A DNA stretch of 57,329 nt, from assembly GCA_039028695.1 (NCBI GenBank), contig JBCCHN010000018.1:1-57329 (forward strand), given 5' to 3'. A program made the position numbers and the translations under genes. Below the pieces are notes generated by a model. That model was not told the origin of the DNA, searched no databases, and was given only the letters and a program-made list of their open reading frames with translations. Positions within the stretch are counted from its first letter, which is position 1, and each line of letters begins with the position of its first letter. The stretch comes from JANQKX01 sp039028695 (GTDB lineage: Bacteria > Pseudomonadota > Alphaproteobacteria > Kiloniellales > Kiloniellaceae). This document shows positions 18,000 to 26,584 of the stretch, in pieces.

Positions 18000-19595
18000 G
18001 TGGAGGTAGAGTCGGCACCAAAGAGCGATTCCGTTATTTCCCTATCCGGAATTACCAAAAGGTTCCCTGGCGTATTGGCCAATGACCAAATTTCGTTGGA
18101 TTTTCAGCCCGGCGAAATTCATGCTCTGCTTGGTGAGAACGGCGCGGGTAAATCCACCCTCATCGGTATATTGTCAGGCATGCAGCAGCCGGACTCCGGA
18201 TCCATTCGCATCAAGGGAACCCAGGTCCGCATTAACTCCCCCAAATCCGCTCTAACTCTCGGAATTGGCACAGTATACCAGCATGTGTTGTTAATCCCGA
18301 GTCTTACGGTTCTCGAGAACCTTATGCTTGGCGCTCCCTGGTGGAGGGCTTGCGACAACGCCGGCACCAAAAAGCGTTTCGAGGAACTTTGCGCGCTCTT
18401 GGCGACTGAACTGGACCCCGACGTACCAGTTGGGCGACTCTCTCTCGGCCAACAGCAACAAGTGGAAATCATTCGGGCGCTTTGGCATGGTCAGCTCGCA
18501 CTTATCTTAGACGAACCCACTTCGATGCTCACGCCTCAGGGTGTCCGGGAATTGGGCGGGGTTATTCGCCGTCTTCGCGACCATGGCGTTGCAATTATTT
18601 TCATAACGCACAAGCTGAAAGAGGCCTATGAGCTTTCTGATCGGGTATCAGTTTTGCGGCTTGGCAAAGTTGTGGGCCAACTCACACCCGAACAATTGGG
18701 TCAAATGTCCGAGCATGAAGTCACGGATGCCGTAATTGGCATGATGTTCGGATTAGAATCAGCCGAGCCCGACTTGGAAGAAACACTCGTGGGCGACAGC
18801 TCCCTCTCCCACGACATTGTCCAAAAATGCCATGACGGATCGCCCCTACTGCAGTTGCAGAGTGGCTCCACCAACGGGAAAATTGGCGAATGTCCGCTGA
18901 TTGGAGCTGATCTGTCCATTTGGCCCGGAGAGGTCATGGGAATTGCCGGCGTAGACGGGAACGGCCAAAAACATTTGGCGGAGGTTCTCGCCGGACAACG
19001 GCCTTTGGCTGGCGGCAGCTTAGTGCTGGATGGCCAAGAAATTGGGAAAACCGACCTTATAGAACGCCGCAAACTCGGGGTACGCTACATAACCGATGAG
19101 CGTTTGGGGGAAGGTACTGCCAACAACCATTCTGTAGCCACAAATCTGGTTTTGAAAGAGATTGGGCAATCACCCTTTTGGAAATGGGGACTCACGCAGA
19201 ATGCGGTAATTCGCCGCTTTGCGGATGAGAAAATCATGGAACACGATATTCGAACGCCGTCTGCTCAAACCCCCATCGGCAGATTGTCCGGCGGAAACAT
19301 TCAAAAGGTGCTGCTGGCCCGTGAGGAAGCACCCGATGCCAAGCTTGTCATCTTTAACAAGCCAACCTACGGCTTGGATTTGCAAAACACCATTCGAGCC
19401 CGAGAGTGGATTCGCCAAGGTGCTGGGGCCCATTCGGCTGCATTGGTTGTGATATCCAACGAGCTTGAAGAATTGAGGGAGGTGTCCCATCGAATAGCCG
19501 TGATGTCACAGGGGCGAATTGTGGGTGTCGTAGAAAACAACCCAACCGCTGATACCGAAATCGGTCGCTTGATGACCGGCATGGATGCGGCTTGA
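18000..19595 (+). CDS. ABC importer ATPase, two nucleotide-binding domains (sugar/nucleoside type)
   Basis: A 531-residue double ATPase partner of the BMP-type binding protein. It starts at GTG 18000. The first domain is complete: Walker A GENGAGKST, signature LSLGQQQQVE, Walker B LALILDEPT. The second domain is degenerate, as is usual in this class: GVDGNGQKH replaces Walker A and LVIFNKPTYGLD the Walker B end, while LSGGNIQKV is kept. The linker carries ITDERLGEGT. It is followed by two permeases with tight spacing. Transport of a B6 vitamer is inferred from context. Confidence 0.9.
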   Translation: MEVESAPKSDSVISLSGITKRFPGVLANDQISLDFQPGEIHALLGENGAGKSTLIGILSGMQQPDSGSIRIKGTQVRINSPKSALTLGIGTVYQHVLLIPSLTVLENLMLGAPWWRACDNAGTKKRFEELCALLATELDPDVPVGRLSLGQQQQVEIIRALWHGQLALILDEPTSMLTPQGVRELGGVIRRLRDHGVAIIFITHKLKEAYELSDRVSVLRLGKVVGQLTPEQLGQMSEHEVTDAVIGMMFGLESAEPDLEETLVGDSSLSHDIVQKCHDGSPLLQLQSGSTNGKIGECPLIGADLSIWPGEVMGIAGVDGNGQKHLAEVLAGQRPLAGGSLVLDGQEIGKTDLIERRKLGVRYITDERLGEGTANNHSVATNLVLKEIGQSPFWKWGLTQNAVIRRFADEKIMEHDIRTPSAQTPIGRLSGGNIQKVLLAREEAPDAKLVIFNKPTYGLDLQNTIRAREWIRQGAGAHSAALVVISNELEELREVSHRIAVMSQGRIVGVVENNPTADTEIGRLMTGMDAA

Positions 19596-19609
19596 GGTCG
19601 TTTGCCAAG

Positions 19610-20686
19610 ATGAGTGCCGTTGATCAAAAAGAAGAGCAAGCGAACAGCCAAGTTTGGGCCGCTGTGCGAACCATTCTTCGTGTGATGTTTCCAATAGCCT
19701 TGGCCCTTTTGGCAGGTGCATTGCTGCTCATGGTATTGGGCAAAGATCCTCTCGCCTACTACGGCTATGTGGTAAAACGCGGCCTTTTGAGCCCAACAGG
19801 TCTGCAGGCCTCGATCACCCGAATGGCGCCACTCTTATTAATCGCGGCCGGCCTGATCGTTGCTTTTCGTACCGGCCTATGGAACCTGGGCGTAGATGGC
19901 CAATTTCTTTTGGCTGCTGTTTGTGTTGCCGCCTTAGCTCCTGTGCTTATTAATGCTCAGGTCCCCGCGCCAGTGATGATTTTGTTGTGCTTCCTGGTCT
20001 CGGCGGCCATTGGAGCGGCTTGGTCCGTCGTCCCTGCGTTCCTAAAAGCAAAACACGGCATAAACGAGATTATTTCCACGCTCATGATGAGTTTTCTAGG
20101 CGTGAGTTTTGCCAATGTTTTGATCAAGATACCCTTTAACGACCCGACGACCACGGTGCCCCAAACCGCTACCTTGTCGGTGGCAGACCGATTAGGGCGT
20201 CTGGGCGACACAACGATCCATTGGGGGATTATTTTAGCTGTGGGGGTTGTGGTAGCGGTACATTTGATGATGAAGCGCACTTCGCTTGGACTGAAGCTTC
20301 AGATTGCCGGCAGCAATCCCCGTGCTGCAGTCCATGCCGGATTGAACATGAAGGGATTGACCTATTGCGCATTTGCCATTAGCGCAGGGTTGGCGGGATT
20401 GGCGGGCGCGGTGGACCTGCTCGGGGTGCATGGCACGATTCGGGCCGACTGGAATCCCGCTTATGGTATTTTGGTCATTCCCTTGGTTTTTTTGGCCCGC
20501 TTTAATGGCTTTGCGGTCATCGCCTTTGTCTTCTTCTTTGCCGTTTTGATGATCGGCGGTGAATCGGCGGCCCGCCGGCTCGGTGTGCCGAGCTTTTTTG
20601 TTTTGGTCCTCGTTGCCTTGCTCATGTTGTTTTTTGCTGTCACCGAGTTTCTGGATCACCAACGCCGAAAAAAGGGTGAGGAGTGA
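19610..20686 (+). CDS. ABC importer permease (BMP-type system, first)
   Basis: A 358-residue polytopic membrane protein of the branched-chain/sugar/nucleoside permease family. ATG 19610 is chosen (GAGG at 19595-19598); an earlier TTG overlaps the previous gene. About eight to ten hydrophobic segments are present, and the conserved cytoplasmic stretch GSNPRAAVHAGLNMKG is visible. Its stop overlaps the ribosome site of the second permease, so the pair is coupled. Confidence 0.88.
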   Translation: MSAVDQKEEQANSQVWAAVRTILRVMFPIALALLAGALLLMVLGKDPLAYYGYVVKRGLLSPTGLQASITRMAPLLLIAAGLIVAFRTGLWNLGVDGQFLLAAVCVAALAPVLINAQVPAPVMILLCFLVSAAIGAAWSVVPAFLKAKHGINEIISTLMMSFLGVSFANVLIKIPFNDPTTTVPQTATLSVADRLGRLGDTTIHWGIILAVGVVVAVHLMMKRTSLGLKLQIAGSNPRAAVHAGLNMKGLTYCAFAISAGLAGLAGAVDLLGVHGTIRADWNPAYGILVIPLVFLARFNGFAVIAFVFFFAVLMIGGESAARRLGVPSFFVLVLVALLMLFFAVTEFLDHQRRKKGEE

Positions 20687-20688
20687 GC

Positions 20689-21624
20689 ATGGGCGGGCTT
20701 TTCACTGACGCGTTTATCGGTTCCCTCATATTCGGCGCCATTACCGCCGGCATTCCTCTTTTGCTGGCTGGATTGGGAGAGCAGATTTCCGAAAAGTCCG
20801 GGGTTTTGAACATTGGCTTGGAAGGCATGATGCTCTTCGGCGCCTATGCTGGTTTTTCGGTTGCTTATTCGCAAGACTCCTTTCTTCTTGGTTTTCTAGC
20901 CGGAGCTGCCGCCGGTGTGGCTACTGCCGCCATTATGGCGACTCTCTGTGTGATATGGAGCATGAATCAAATCGTTGTGGGCATCGCCCTCACCTTGGGT
21001 GCGGAAGGTCTAACCGCCTTGCTGCATCACTTTCAGTTCAGCCGCAGCTACCCCCGCTTGGCTAAGTCCGAGACCTGGTCCATACCGGGTTTGCATGAGT
21101 TACCTGTGGTCGGGACCGCTCTCTTTGATAGAAATGCCTTAGTCTATCTGGCCATCGTTTTGGCTTTTGTCCTGGTATGGCTCTTCAACCGGACACAATG
21201 GGGACTAAATTTGCAAGCGGCCGGCGACAAGCCAGCTGCCTTGGACGCGGCTGGGGTTAGCGTGAAGGCAACCCGTTTCACCTCGGTACTGATTACCGGA
21301 TTCTTGGGCGGCCTAGGTGGGGCCTATATGTCCATGATCGGCGGAGGATTATTCCTCCCCTTCATGACCGGTGGTGCCGGCTTTATTGCCATCGTTCTGG
21401 CCATGCTCGCACGGGGTCACCCTTTATGGGTCCTGTTCGGTGCACTGCTTTTTGGCGCCAGCCTATCCTTAGCTACAGCCTTGCAGGTCGCCGGGTTCAA
21501 CATACCCACAGACATTATTCAAATGTTGCCCTTTGCCATGGTCATTTTGGTTTTGGTTCTGTTCGCACGCCACAGCTATTTGCCGCCGTCCTTGGGCATT
21601 CCCTATCACCGGGGAGAACGCTAG
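20689..21624 (+). CDS. ABC importer permease (BMP-type system, second)
   Basis: A 311-residue membrane permease, partner of the preceding one. ATG 20689 has GGTGAGGAG directly upstream; GTG 20683 is an alternative. Conserved features are EQISEKSGVLNIGLEGMM near the N-terminus and AAGDKPAALDAAGVSV in the cytoplasmic loop. The lactonase gene follows after 60 bases with no terminator between, so importer and catabolic enzyme are probably one transcript. Confidence 0.88.
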   Translation: MGGLFTDAFIGSLIFGAITAGIPLLLAGLGEQISEKSGVLNIGLEGMMLFGAYAGFSVAYSQDSFLLGFLAGAAAGVATAAIMATLCVIWSMNQIVVGIALTLGAEGLTALLHHFQFSRSYPRLAKSETWSIPGLHELPVVGTALFDRNALVYLAIVLAFVLVWLFNRTQWGLNLQAAGDKPAALDAAGVSVKATRFTSVLITGFLGGLGGAYMSMIGGGLFLPFMTGGAGFIAIVLAMLARGHPLWVLFGALLFGASLSLATALQVAGFNIPTDIIQMLPFAMVILVLVLFARHSYLPPSLGIPYHRGER

Positions 21625-21684
21625 AATAGGGAAGACTTTCATTAATTGTTTTCGAATGTAATCGTATGAAAGGGAGAAAAGGGC

Positions 21685-22506
21685 ATGACCGACACAAAAG
21701 TACATATCTTGGATGGAGGGACCTTGGTAATTGATGGCTTCCATGCCTTTTGGAATCGGGGCCCTGGCGGTGAATTGCGCTTTCCCTGCTACGCCGTTTT
21801 GGTCGAGCATAAAGATGGACTCTACATCTTCGATACGGGGTTTGATTATGACCATGTAATGAAGGTTCTGCCCTTCGAAAAACCCATCCAGACGCCCGAG
21901 CAGACCATTCCAGGAGCTCTGGCGGGAATCGGAAAAAAACCGGAAGACATCAACTACGTGATCAATTCCCACTATCACTTCGACCACTGCGGAGGTAACA
22001 AACACCTGACCACTGCCTGTACCGTGTGCCACGCAGCAGAGTTAGAGGCTTGCAGCTGTTTTCAGCCGTTCGAACGCTTGGGGTATTCCGATCTCAGCTT
22101 CGCACCCAACCTGGCCGAGGAAAACATGGAAAAAAGTTCGGTAGGCGGCGATAGCGATCCCGAGATTGACATTTACACGCCTCGATTTGAGACGGTCACC
22201 GGCGACCAGGAGATCGCCAAAGGCCTGTGGTTGTTCGAAACGCCGGGTCATACTGCCGGCCATTACTCCATGATGGTCGAACTTGCGAACCGTCGGCCCA
22301 TGCTGTTCACGGCAGACGCTTGCTACAGCCAAAAAAGCATGGACATGATGTGCATCTCTAGCTTCCACCTGGATCCGACCGCCAGCGTTCAGTCCATGCA
22401 ACGGCTCAAGGACCTCGCCGAGAAATACGATGCGGAACTCTTCTACTCCCACGATCCGGATAGTTTCGGTGACTACATAAAAGCACCGGACGGCTATTAC
22501 TCCTGA
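21685..22506 (+). CDS. 4-pyridoxolactonase (metallo-beta-lactamase fold)
   Basis: A 273-residue zinc hydrolase. It opens 4-pyridoxolactone to 4-pyridoxate, a middle step of vitamin B6 breakdown. The HxHxDH motif is His96, His98, Asp100, His101 in NSHYHFDHCGG. Further ligand candidates are the histidines of ETPGHTAGHYS, the aspartate of LFTADACYS and the histidine of YSHDPDS. The N-terminal stretch VIDGFHAFWNRGPGGE and DYDHVMKVLPFEKPIQ match what I recall of the Mesorhizobium enzyme very closely, far beyond generic acyl-homoserine lactonases. A good ribosome site (AAGGGAGAAAAGGG) precedes the ATG. The neighbouring aminotransferase, oxidase and dehydrogenase genes encode adjacent pathway steps. 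Confidence 0.88.
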   Translation: MTDTKVHILDGGTLVIDGFHAFWNRGPGGELRFPCYAVLVEHKDGLYIFDTGFDYDHVMKVLPFEKPIQTPEQTIPGALAGIGKKPEDINYVINSHYHFDHCGGNKHLTTACTVCHAAELEACSCFQPFERLGYSDLSFAPNLAEENMEKSSVGGDSDPEIDIYTPRFETVTGDQEIAKGLWLFETPGHTAGHYSMMVELANRRPMLFTADACYSQKSMDMMCISSFHLDPTASVQSMQRLKDLAEKYDAELFYSHDPDSFGDYIKAPDGYYS

Positions 22507-22572
22507 CGGCGCGCTGTCTTGAGGTCTAAAGCAACATCGCAGGAAGAAGCCAACAACGGTCAATTACAGCGT

Positions 22573-23751
22573 TTAGCCACCGGCGGAAATGACCTCCATC
22601 GCGGCTTCGATCCCGGCCGCTACGTCAGCGGTCCCGCCCAATTCGCGAATTGCCCCGCCCAGCGCGGTAATCGCAACGACCGCGTAAATGGGCTCGGCGG
22701 TAGGCCCCATGTGGCCGATACGCATGAGCTTGCCCAGAGTGTCGCCGCGGCCCAAAGACAAGATCACGCCGAATTGTTCTCGCGCCGCTTGGAATATTGC
22801 AGTGTCGCTCAGGCCATCCGGCACCTTGATCGCGGTCGCCGACGGCGCGGCAATATCTTCGCTGACCGGCCAGAGGCTGCAGCCCATGGCAACCACGCCC
22901 TGCCGGCAAGCTTTAGCCGTCAGAGCGTGACGGTGCCAAACCACTTCCGGTCCCTCACTCAGATAATTGTCAATGGCCGCGGACAGACCGCTGATCTCGG
23001 AAATCGAGGGTGTGAAAGGAAAAGGCTCACTTCGGCTCCAGGCATTTTTCCAATCCGTAAGGCTGAGGATCGAAGCAAAGGGACGATCCGGGTTGGCTTC
23101 CATATGCGCCCAAGCGGCCTCGCTCACAGCCATGAAGGTCACTCCCGGGGTTCCCCCCAAACACTTTCCCGGCCCGGTAATAAAGACATCGGCTCCACAG
23201 TCACCGGGATGAACGTCCATTCCGGCGAAAGAGGACACCGCATCGACCAGCAGCAGAGCTCCATGGGCTTTGACGATCTTGCCGATTTCAACGATGGGGT
23301 TGAGGGTCCCCGAAGGCGTGTCATGATGAACCGCCGACACAATCTTGATGTCTGGGCGAGCCTCAAAGGCTTTTTCCACATCGGCGGGATCAATGGAATC
23401 GTTGTAGGGCACTTCGATTTCCACCATCTCTTTATGATAGCGGGCCGACCAATAGCCAAAGCCCTTGCCATAAACGCCCGAGGCCAGGTTCAAGACCACG
23501 TCGTTTTTGGAAATCAACGAGGCAGCCGCCGCCTCAATCGCCACGGCCGGTTCCGCCTGGAGGATCAGCGCCGGGTCGGGCCAGCGCATCGCCGTCGCAC
23601 ACTTGCTCGCCGTTTCTTCATAAAAAGCCTGGAAACTGGGATCGAAGTCATAGCCCATGGGCCGGGCCATAGCCTCGAGAACAGTCGGATAACCCTGCAC
23701 CGGACCAGCTGTCAGGGTAATGACGGGGGGTTTGATGGTGGCTTGTGTCAC
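22573..23751 (-). CDS. ppaT: pyridoxamine-pyruvate aminotransferase
   Basis: A 392-residue class V aminotransferase that converts pyridoxamine and pyruvate to pyridoxal and alanine. The catalytic lysine is Lys196 in ITGPGKCLGG. Arg335 (SLGRGDTLG) and Arg344 (KLMRIGHMGP) correspond, with a one-residue offset, to the substrate-binding Arg336 and Arg345 and to Lys197 that I recall for the Mesorhizobium enzyme. VVLNLASGVYGKGFGYW, HHDTPSGT and VDAVSSFAGM also match it. It is divergent from the pyridoxine oxidase gene across 86 bases, so both entry points to pyridoxal share one control region. Alanine-glyoxylate aminotransferase is the generic alternative but fits less well. Confidence 0.9.
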   Translation of the reverse strand: MTQATIKPPVITLTAGPVQGYPTVLEAMARPMGYDFDPSFQAFYEETASKCATAMRWPDPALILQAEPAVAIEAAAASLISKNDVVLNLASGVYGKGFGYWSARYHKEMVEIEVPYNDSIDPADVEKAFEARPDIKIVSAVHHDTPSGTLNPIVEIGKIVKAHGALLLVDAVSSFAGMDVHPGDCGADVFITGPGKCLGGTPGVTFMAVSEAAWAHMEANPDRPFASILSLTDWKNAWSRSEPFPFTPSISEISGLSAAIDNYLSEGPEVVWHRHALTAKACRQGVVAMGCSLWPVSEDIAAPSATAIKVPDGLSDTAIFQAAREQFGVILSLGRGDTLGKLMRIGHMGPTAEPIYAVVAITALGGAIRELGGTADVAAGIEAAMEVISAGG

Positions 23752-23837
23752 GGCAGTCTCTCCCTTCGAACGAATAGCGAGTATTGGAACAATTTCAGCA
23801 ACGACGTAACAAGATCACAAAAGATAGAGATCGCTTA

Positions 23838-25394
23838 ATGGCTTTCGATTTCGTCATAGTCGGTGGTGGCAGCGCCGGATGCGTTTTGGCCGCGCGCCTG
23901 AGCGAAGACCCTGCGGTAAAAGTGTGTCTGCTGGAAGCCGGTGGACCGCCCTCGGATCCCGATATCTCCGATCCGGCCAAATGGCCACTGCTCCAAGGAC
24001 GGGACATCGACTGGCAATTCGCCACCATGCCCCAGGCCGGCACAGCAGGTCGGGTCCATGCCTGGCCCCGAGGTCACGCGTTGGGCGGATCCAGCAACCT
24101 GCACGCCATGGCCCATGTCAGAGGCCATCCGCTGGATTTCGATGGTTGGGCGGAGTTGGGGTGTACTGGATGGGCCTACGCAGACCTGATGCCCTATTTC
24201 ATGAAATCGGAAACATCGCCTCATGGCCCGTCGCCCTACCACGGCAATAGCGGTCCTATTCGGCTGATGAAACCTAAGAATCCCCATCCCATAACCGCAG
24301 CCTACATGGCAGCCGCCGAGGAACAGGGCCTTGCCCCCACCGACGACCACGATGGTCCGGTTATGGCGGGACCTACGCTCAATGCTCTGACTATTGTTGG
24401 CGGCAAGCGGCAAAGCGTCTTTGATGCTTACCTGAGGCCCATAACCGGCCGCACAAACCTGAGCATCCGCACGGGTTGCCTGGTTGATCGCGTTTTGATC
24501 GGTAAAAATGGCAAGGCCACGGGTGTCATCTCGGTTGATGGGACAGCGGAAAACACCGTTCATGCTTCGAGCGCCGTTGTCCTTTGCGGTGGTGTCATGG
24601 CCTCGCCCGCCATTCTTCTGCGATCGGGCCTTGGAAACGCAAACGAGCTTTCCGCACTCGGCATTCCTGCGATAGCCGACCTCCCCGGTGTCGGCGAAAA
24701 TCTCCATGATCACCTGCTGGCCGGCGGCAATCTTTATAGGTCCAAACGCCCAGTCCCGCCGACCCAACATCAGCATTCGGAGTCGCTTTTGTATATCGCG
24801 GGACAATCGGCAGATCCGCGGCCCTCGATGGCTCTTGCCTGCGTGACCGTACCCGTAGTCACGGAGTGTTTCCAAGCCCCGCCCATGGGCCAAGCCTATA
24901 CGATCATGTACGGCTTCACCCATCCGAAGAGCCGCGGTCGCTTGCGTTTCCATTCCCGTGATCCGCGCGCCAAGCCTTTGGCCGATCCCAATTACCTTTC
25001 GGCCCCTGAGGACCTTACGACATACTTGGAGGCGCTCACTTGGGCGAGAGATATAGGCGCGGCATCGTCGTTGGACGATTGGCGTGACAAAGAGATATTG
25101 CCGGGCCCAAAGGTTAACAGCCGGGCTGAATTGGAGAGTTTTCTGGCGCAGGCCGCATTCACCCACCATCACCCGGTCGGAACCTGTAAAATGGGGCAAG
25201 ACGAATTGGCGGTGGTCGGGCCTGACTTGGCGGTAAAGGGGATAAGCGGCCTTTTCGTGATGGACGCTTCTATCATCCCGGCCATTACCACCGGACCCAT
25301 CAACGCGGCCATCGTCGCCATGGCCGAAAGGGCGTCGCACCTGTTGCTTAAAAAGGCTCCTTTGTCGTCCGACGACCCGAGACTGCATCCATGA
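23838..25394 (+). CDS. pyridoxine 4-oxidase (GMC family)
   Basis: A 518-residue FAD enzyme that oxidises pyridoxine to pyridoxal with oxygen. The start at 23838 puts the FAD motif VIVGGGSAGC at residues 6-15. In the active site, THHHPVGTCKMG supplies His443 and His445. The position usually held by Asn or His in GMC enzymes is Pro487 in ITTGPINAA. The His-x-His plus proline set, with a 42-residue spacing between the second His and the proline, is the arrangement I recall for pyridoxine 4-oxidase (His460, His462, Pro504). The gene overlaps the next one by ATGA, implying coupled translation. A generic choline-dehydrogenase-like function is less likely because of that proline. Confidence 0.85.
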   Translation: MAFDFVIVGGGSAGCVLAARLSEDPAVKVCLLEAGGPPSDPDISDPAKWPLLQGRDIDWQFATMPQAGTAGRVHAWPRGHALGGSSNLHAMAHVRGHPLDFDGWAELGCTGWAYADLMPYFMKSETSPHGPSPYHGNSGPIRLMKPKNPHPITAAYMAAAEEQGLAPTDDHDGPVMAGPTLNALTIVGGKRQSVFDAYLRPITGRTNLSIRTGCLVDRVLIGKNGKATGVISVDGTAENTVHASSAVVLCGGVMASPAILLRSGLGNANELSALGIPAIADLPGVGENLHDHLLAGGNLYRSKRPVPPTQHQHSESLLYIAGQSADPRPSMALACVTVPVVTECFQAPPMGQAYTIMYGFTHPKSRGRLRFHSRDPRAKPLADPNYLSAPEDLTTYLEALTWARDIGAASSLDDWRDKEILPGPKVNSRAELESFLAQAAFTHHHPVGTCKMGQDELAVVGPDLAVKGISGLFVMDASIIPAITTGPINAAIVAMAERASHLLLKKAPLSSDDPRLHP

Positions 25395-25828
25395 TCCAAC
25401 CAAAGGCCTGGTTTTGCCGCTTAGCGCCGCAAAATCTGATTTTCGCTCTGATGGTGTCACTTTCCTGGTCAACCGTGGCTGCCAATGAGAGAGACGACGT
25501 CATCGTTACTATCCATAACGACAGTCCGGAGCCCTTGCGTTGCGAAGCCATTTTGGCGCATTTCGTAACGATGCCTTTGTTCACGATTCCTCGACATCAA
25601 AGTGCTGCGATTACGCTGCGTCGCGATCTGCAACAGGGAACACTTTCTTTGGGAGAACATAAGGGCTCTCCCATGATGCTCGAGAATATCTTGTGTGCCG
25701 TCGACACCCAATGGACCGCGACCAAAACCGATCTTCCGATTTTGGACATTCGAGCGAATCCGGCCGATCATTTTTCCTTCAGTTGCAAAAGAGTAGGCCG
25801 TTTTTTGTGTAGCCCGGCGAGCCCTTGA
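25391..25828 (+). CDS. small exported protein of unknown function coupled to pyridoxine oxidase
   Basis: A 145-residue protein I do not recognise. Its ATG overlaps the stop of the oxidase gene (ATGA), so it is probably translationally coupled and genuinely expressed. A signal peptide is visible (LIFALMVSLSWSTVAANE). The mature part has four cysteines (51, 102, 132, 140), which could form two disulphides. It ends four bases before the convergent pyridoxal dehydrogenase gene. A periplasmic role connected with B6 uptake or oxidation is possible, but no function can be read from the sequence. Confidence 0.7.
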   Translation: MIQPKAWFCRLAPQNLIFALMVSLSWSTVAANERDDVIVTIHNDSPEPLRCEAILAHFVTMPLFTIPRHQSAAITLRRDLQQGTLSLGEHKGSPMMLENILCAVDTQWTATKTDLPILDIRANPADHFSFSCKRVGRFLCSPASP

Positions 25829-25832
25829 ACGA

Positions 25833-26573
25833 TCACCAGCGGACCATGCCGGCATCCACATTGAGTGCTTGGCCGGTCACCCAGTGCGCCTCTTGCGAGG
25901 CTAGAAAGGCGATCGCCGGAACGATATCAAGCGGTGTCCCTTTACCTTTGATGGCTTGCAGCATGTCGACGAATTCAAAGGCGTTTTTGTGATCGGTCTT
26001 TTGCACGCCTTCCGTATCGGTTAGCCCGGGGCAGACACAATTGACCGTAATTTTATCACCGCCCAATTCCGTCGCCAGGGCTCGGGAAAAGGTCAGAACG
26101 CCCCCTTTGGAAGCTACATAGTGAGCCATGTTGGGAGTGCCGGCGAAGATCGAGTTGGAACAGATCGAAACAATGCGCCCATACCCGTTTTTGCGCATGG
26201 CATCGGATCCACTGCGGCACATGAGGTAAAGGCCATCCAAGTTCACGCGCAGGACACGGCGCCATTCCGCAAAGGTTAAATCATCCCAAGCCACAAAGGG
26301 CACAATGGCCGCACTATTCACAAGAATATCGAGTTTACCGCAGCGCTCCAACACATTGTCATACAACGAAGCGACAGAAGCCTCGTCTCCAATATCGCAT
26401 CCTACAGCAAAGGCTTTATCGCCAGCCTCGCTGGCTTTTGCCTGAGCCCCCGCCTCATCAATATCTACAAAGGCAACCGTTGCGCCTTCACTGTCCAAAC
26501 GCGTAGCGGCAGCAGCACCGATACCACTCGCGGCGCCGGTTACAATGGCCACCCGACCTTCAAAACGACTCAT
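25833..26573 (-). CDS. pyridoxal 4-dehydrogenase (short-chain dehydrogenase)
   Basis: A 246-residue NAD-dependent SDR enzyme that oxidises pyridoxal, in its hemiacetal form, to 4-pyridoxolactone. The cofactor motif is TGAASGIG (residues 12-19). The catalytic set is Ser139, Tyr152 and Lys156. IVPFVAWDDL, FAGTPNMAHYVASKGG and the C-terminal NVDAGMVRW match remembered Mesorhizobium pyridoxal 4-dehydrogenase, which separates it from the many generic SDRs. It is the last gene of a minus-strand run that begins with the cupin gene at 30953, and sits 11 bases after the FHMPC dehydrogenase gene. Confidence 0.87.
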   Translation of the reverse strand: MSRFEGRVAIVTGAASGIGAAAATRLDSEGATVAFVDIDEAGAQAKASEAGDKAFAVGCDIGDEASVASLYDNVLERCGKLDILVNSAAIVPFVAWDDLTFAEWRRVLRVNLDGLYLMCRSGSDAMRKNGYGRIVSICSNSIFAGTPNMAHYVASKGGVLTFSRALATELGGDKITVNCVCPGLTDTEGVQKTDHKNAFEFVDMLQAIKGKGTPLDIVPAIAFLASQEAHWVTGQALNVDAGMVRW

Positions 26574-26584
26574 ACTTGATCTCC

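Noticed and set aside
18900..19595. Loss-of-function second ATPase domain in the importer ATPase
   Set aside because: The altered Walker motifs are normal for the second half of two-domain sugar/nucleoside importer ATPases.
21685..22506. Quorum-quenching acyl-homoserine lactonase
   Set aside because: The fold fits, but the N-terminal and substrate-region stretches and the neighbouring B6 genes point to 4-pyridoxolactonase.
22519..23838. Long plus-strand open frame (439 codons) opposite the aminotransferase gene
   Set aside because: It is rich in Arg, Gly and His with no motif, opposite a gene whose catalytic residues are all in place.
23835..25472. Long minus-strand open frame (545 codons) opposite pyridoxine oxidase
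   Set aside because: Its translation has no recognisable family and it lies entirely opposite a well-supported GMC gene; it is a frame left open by codon bias.
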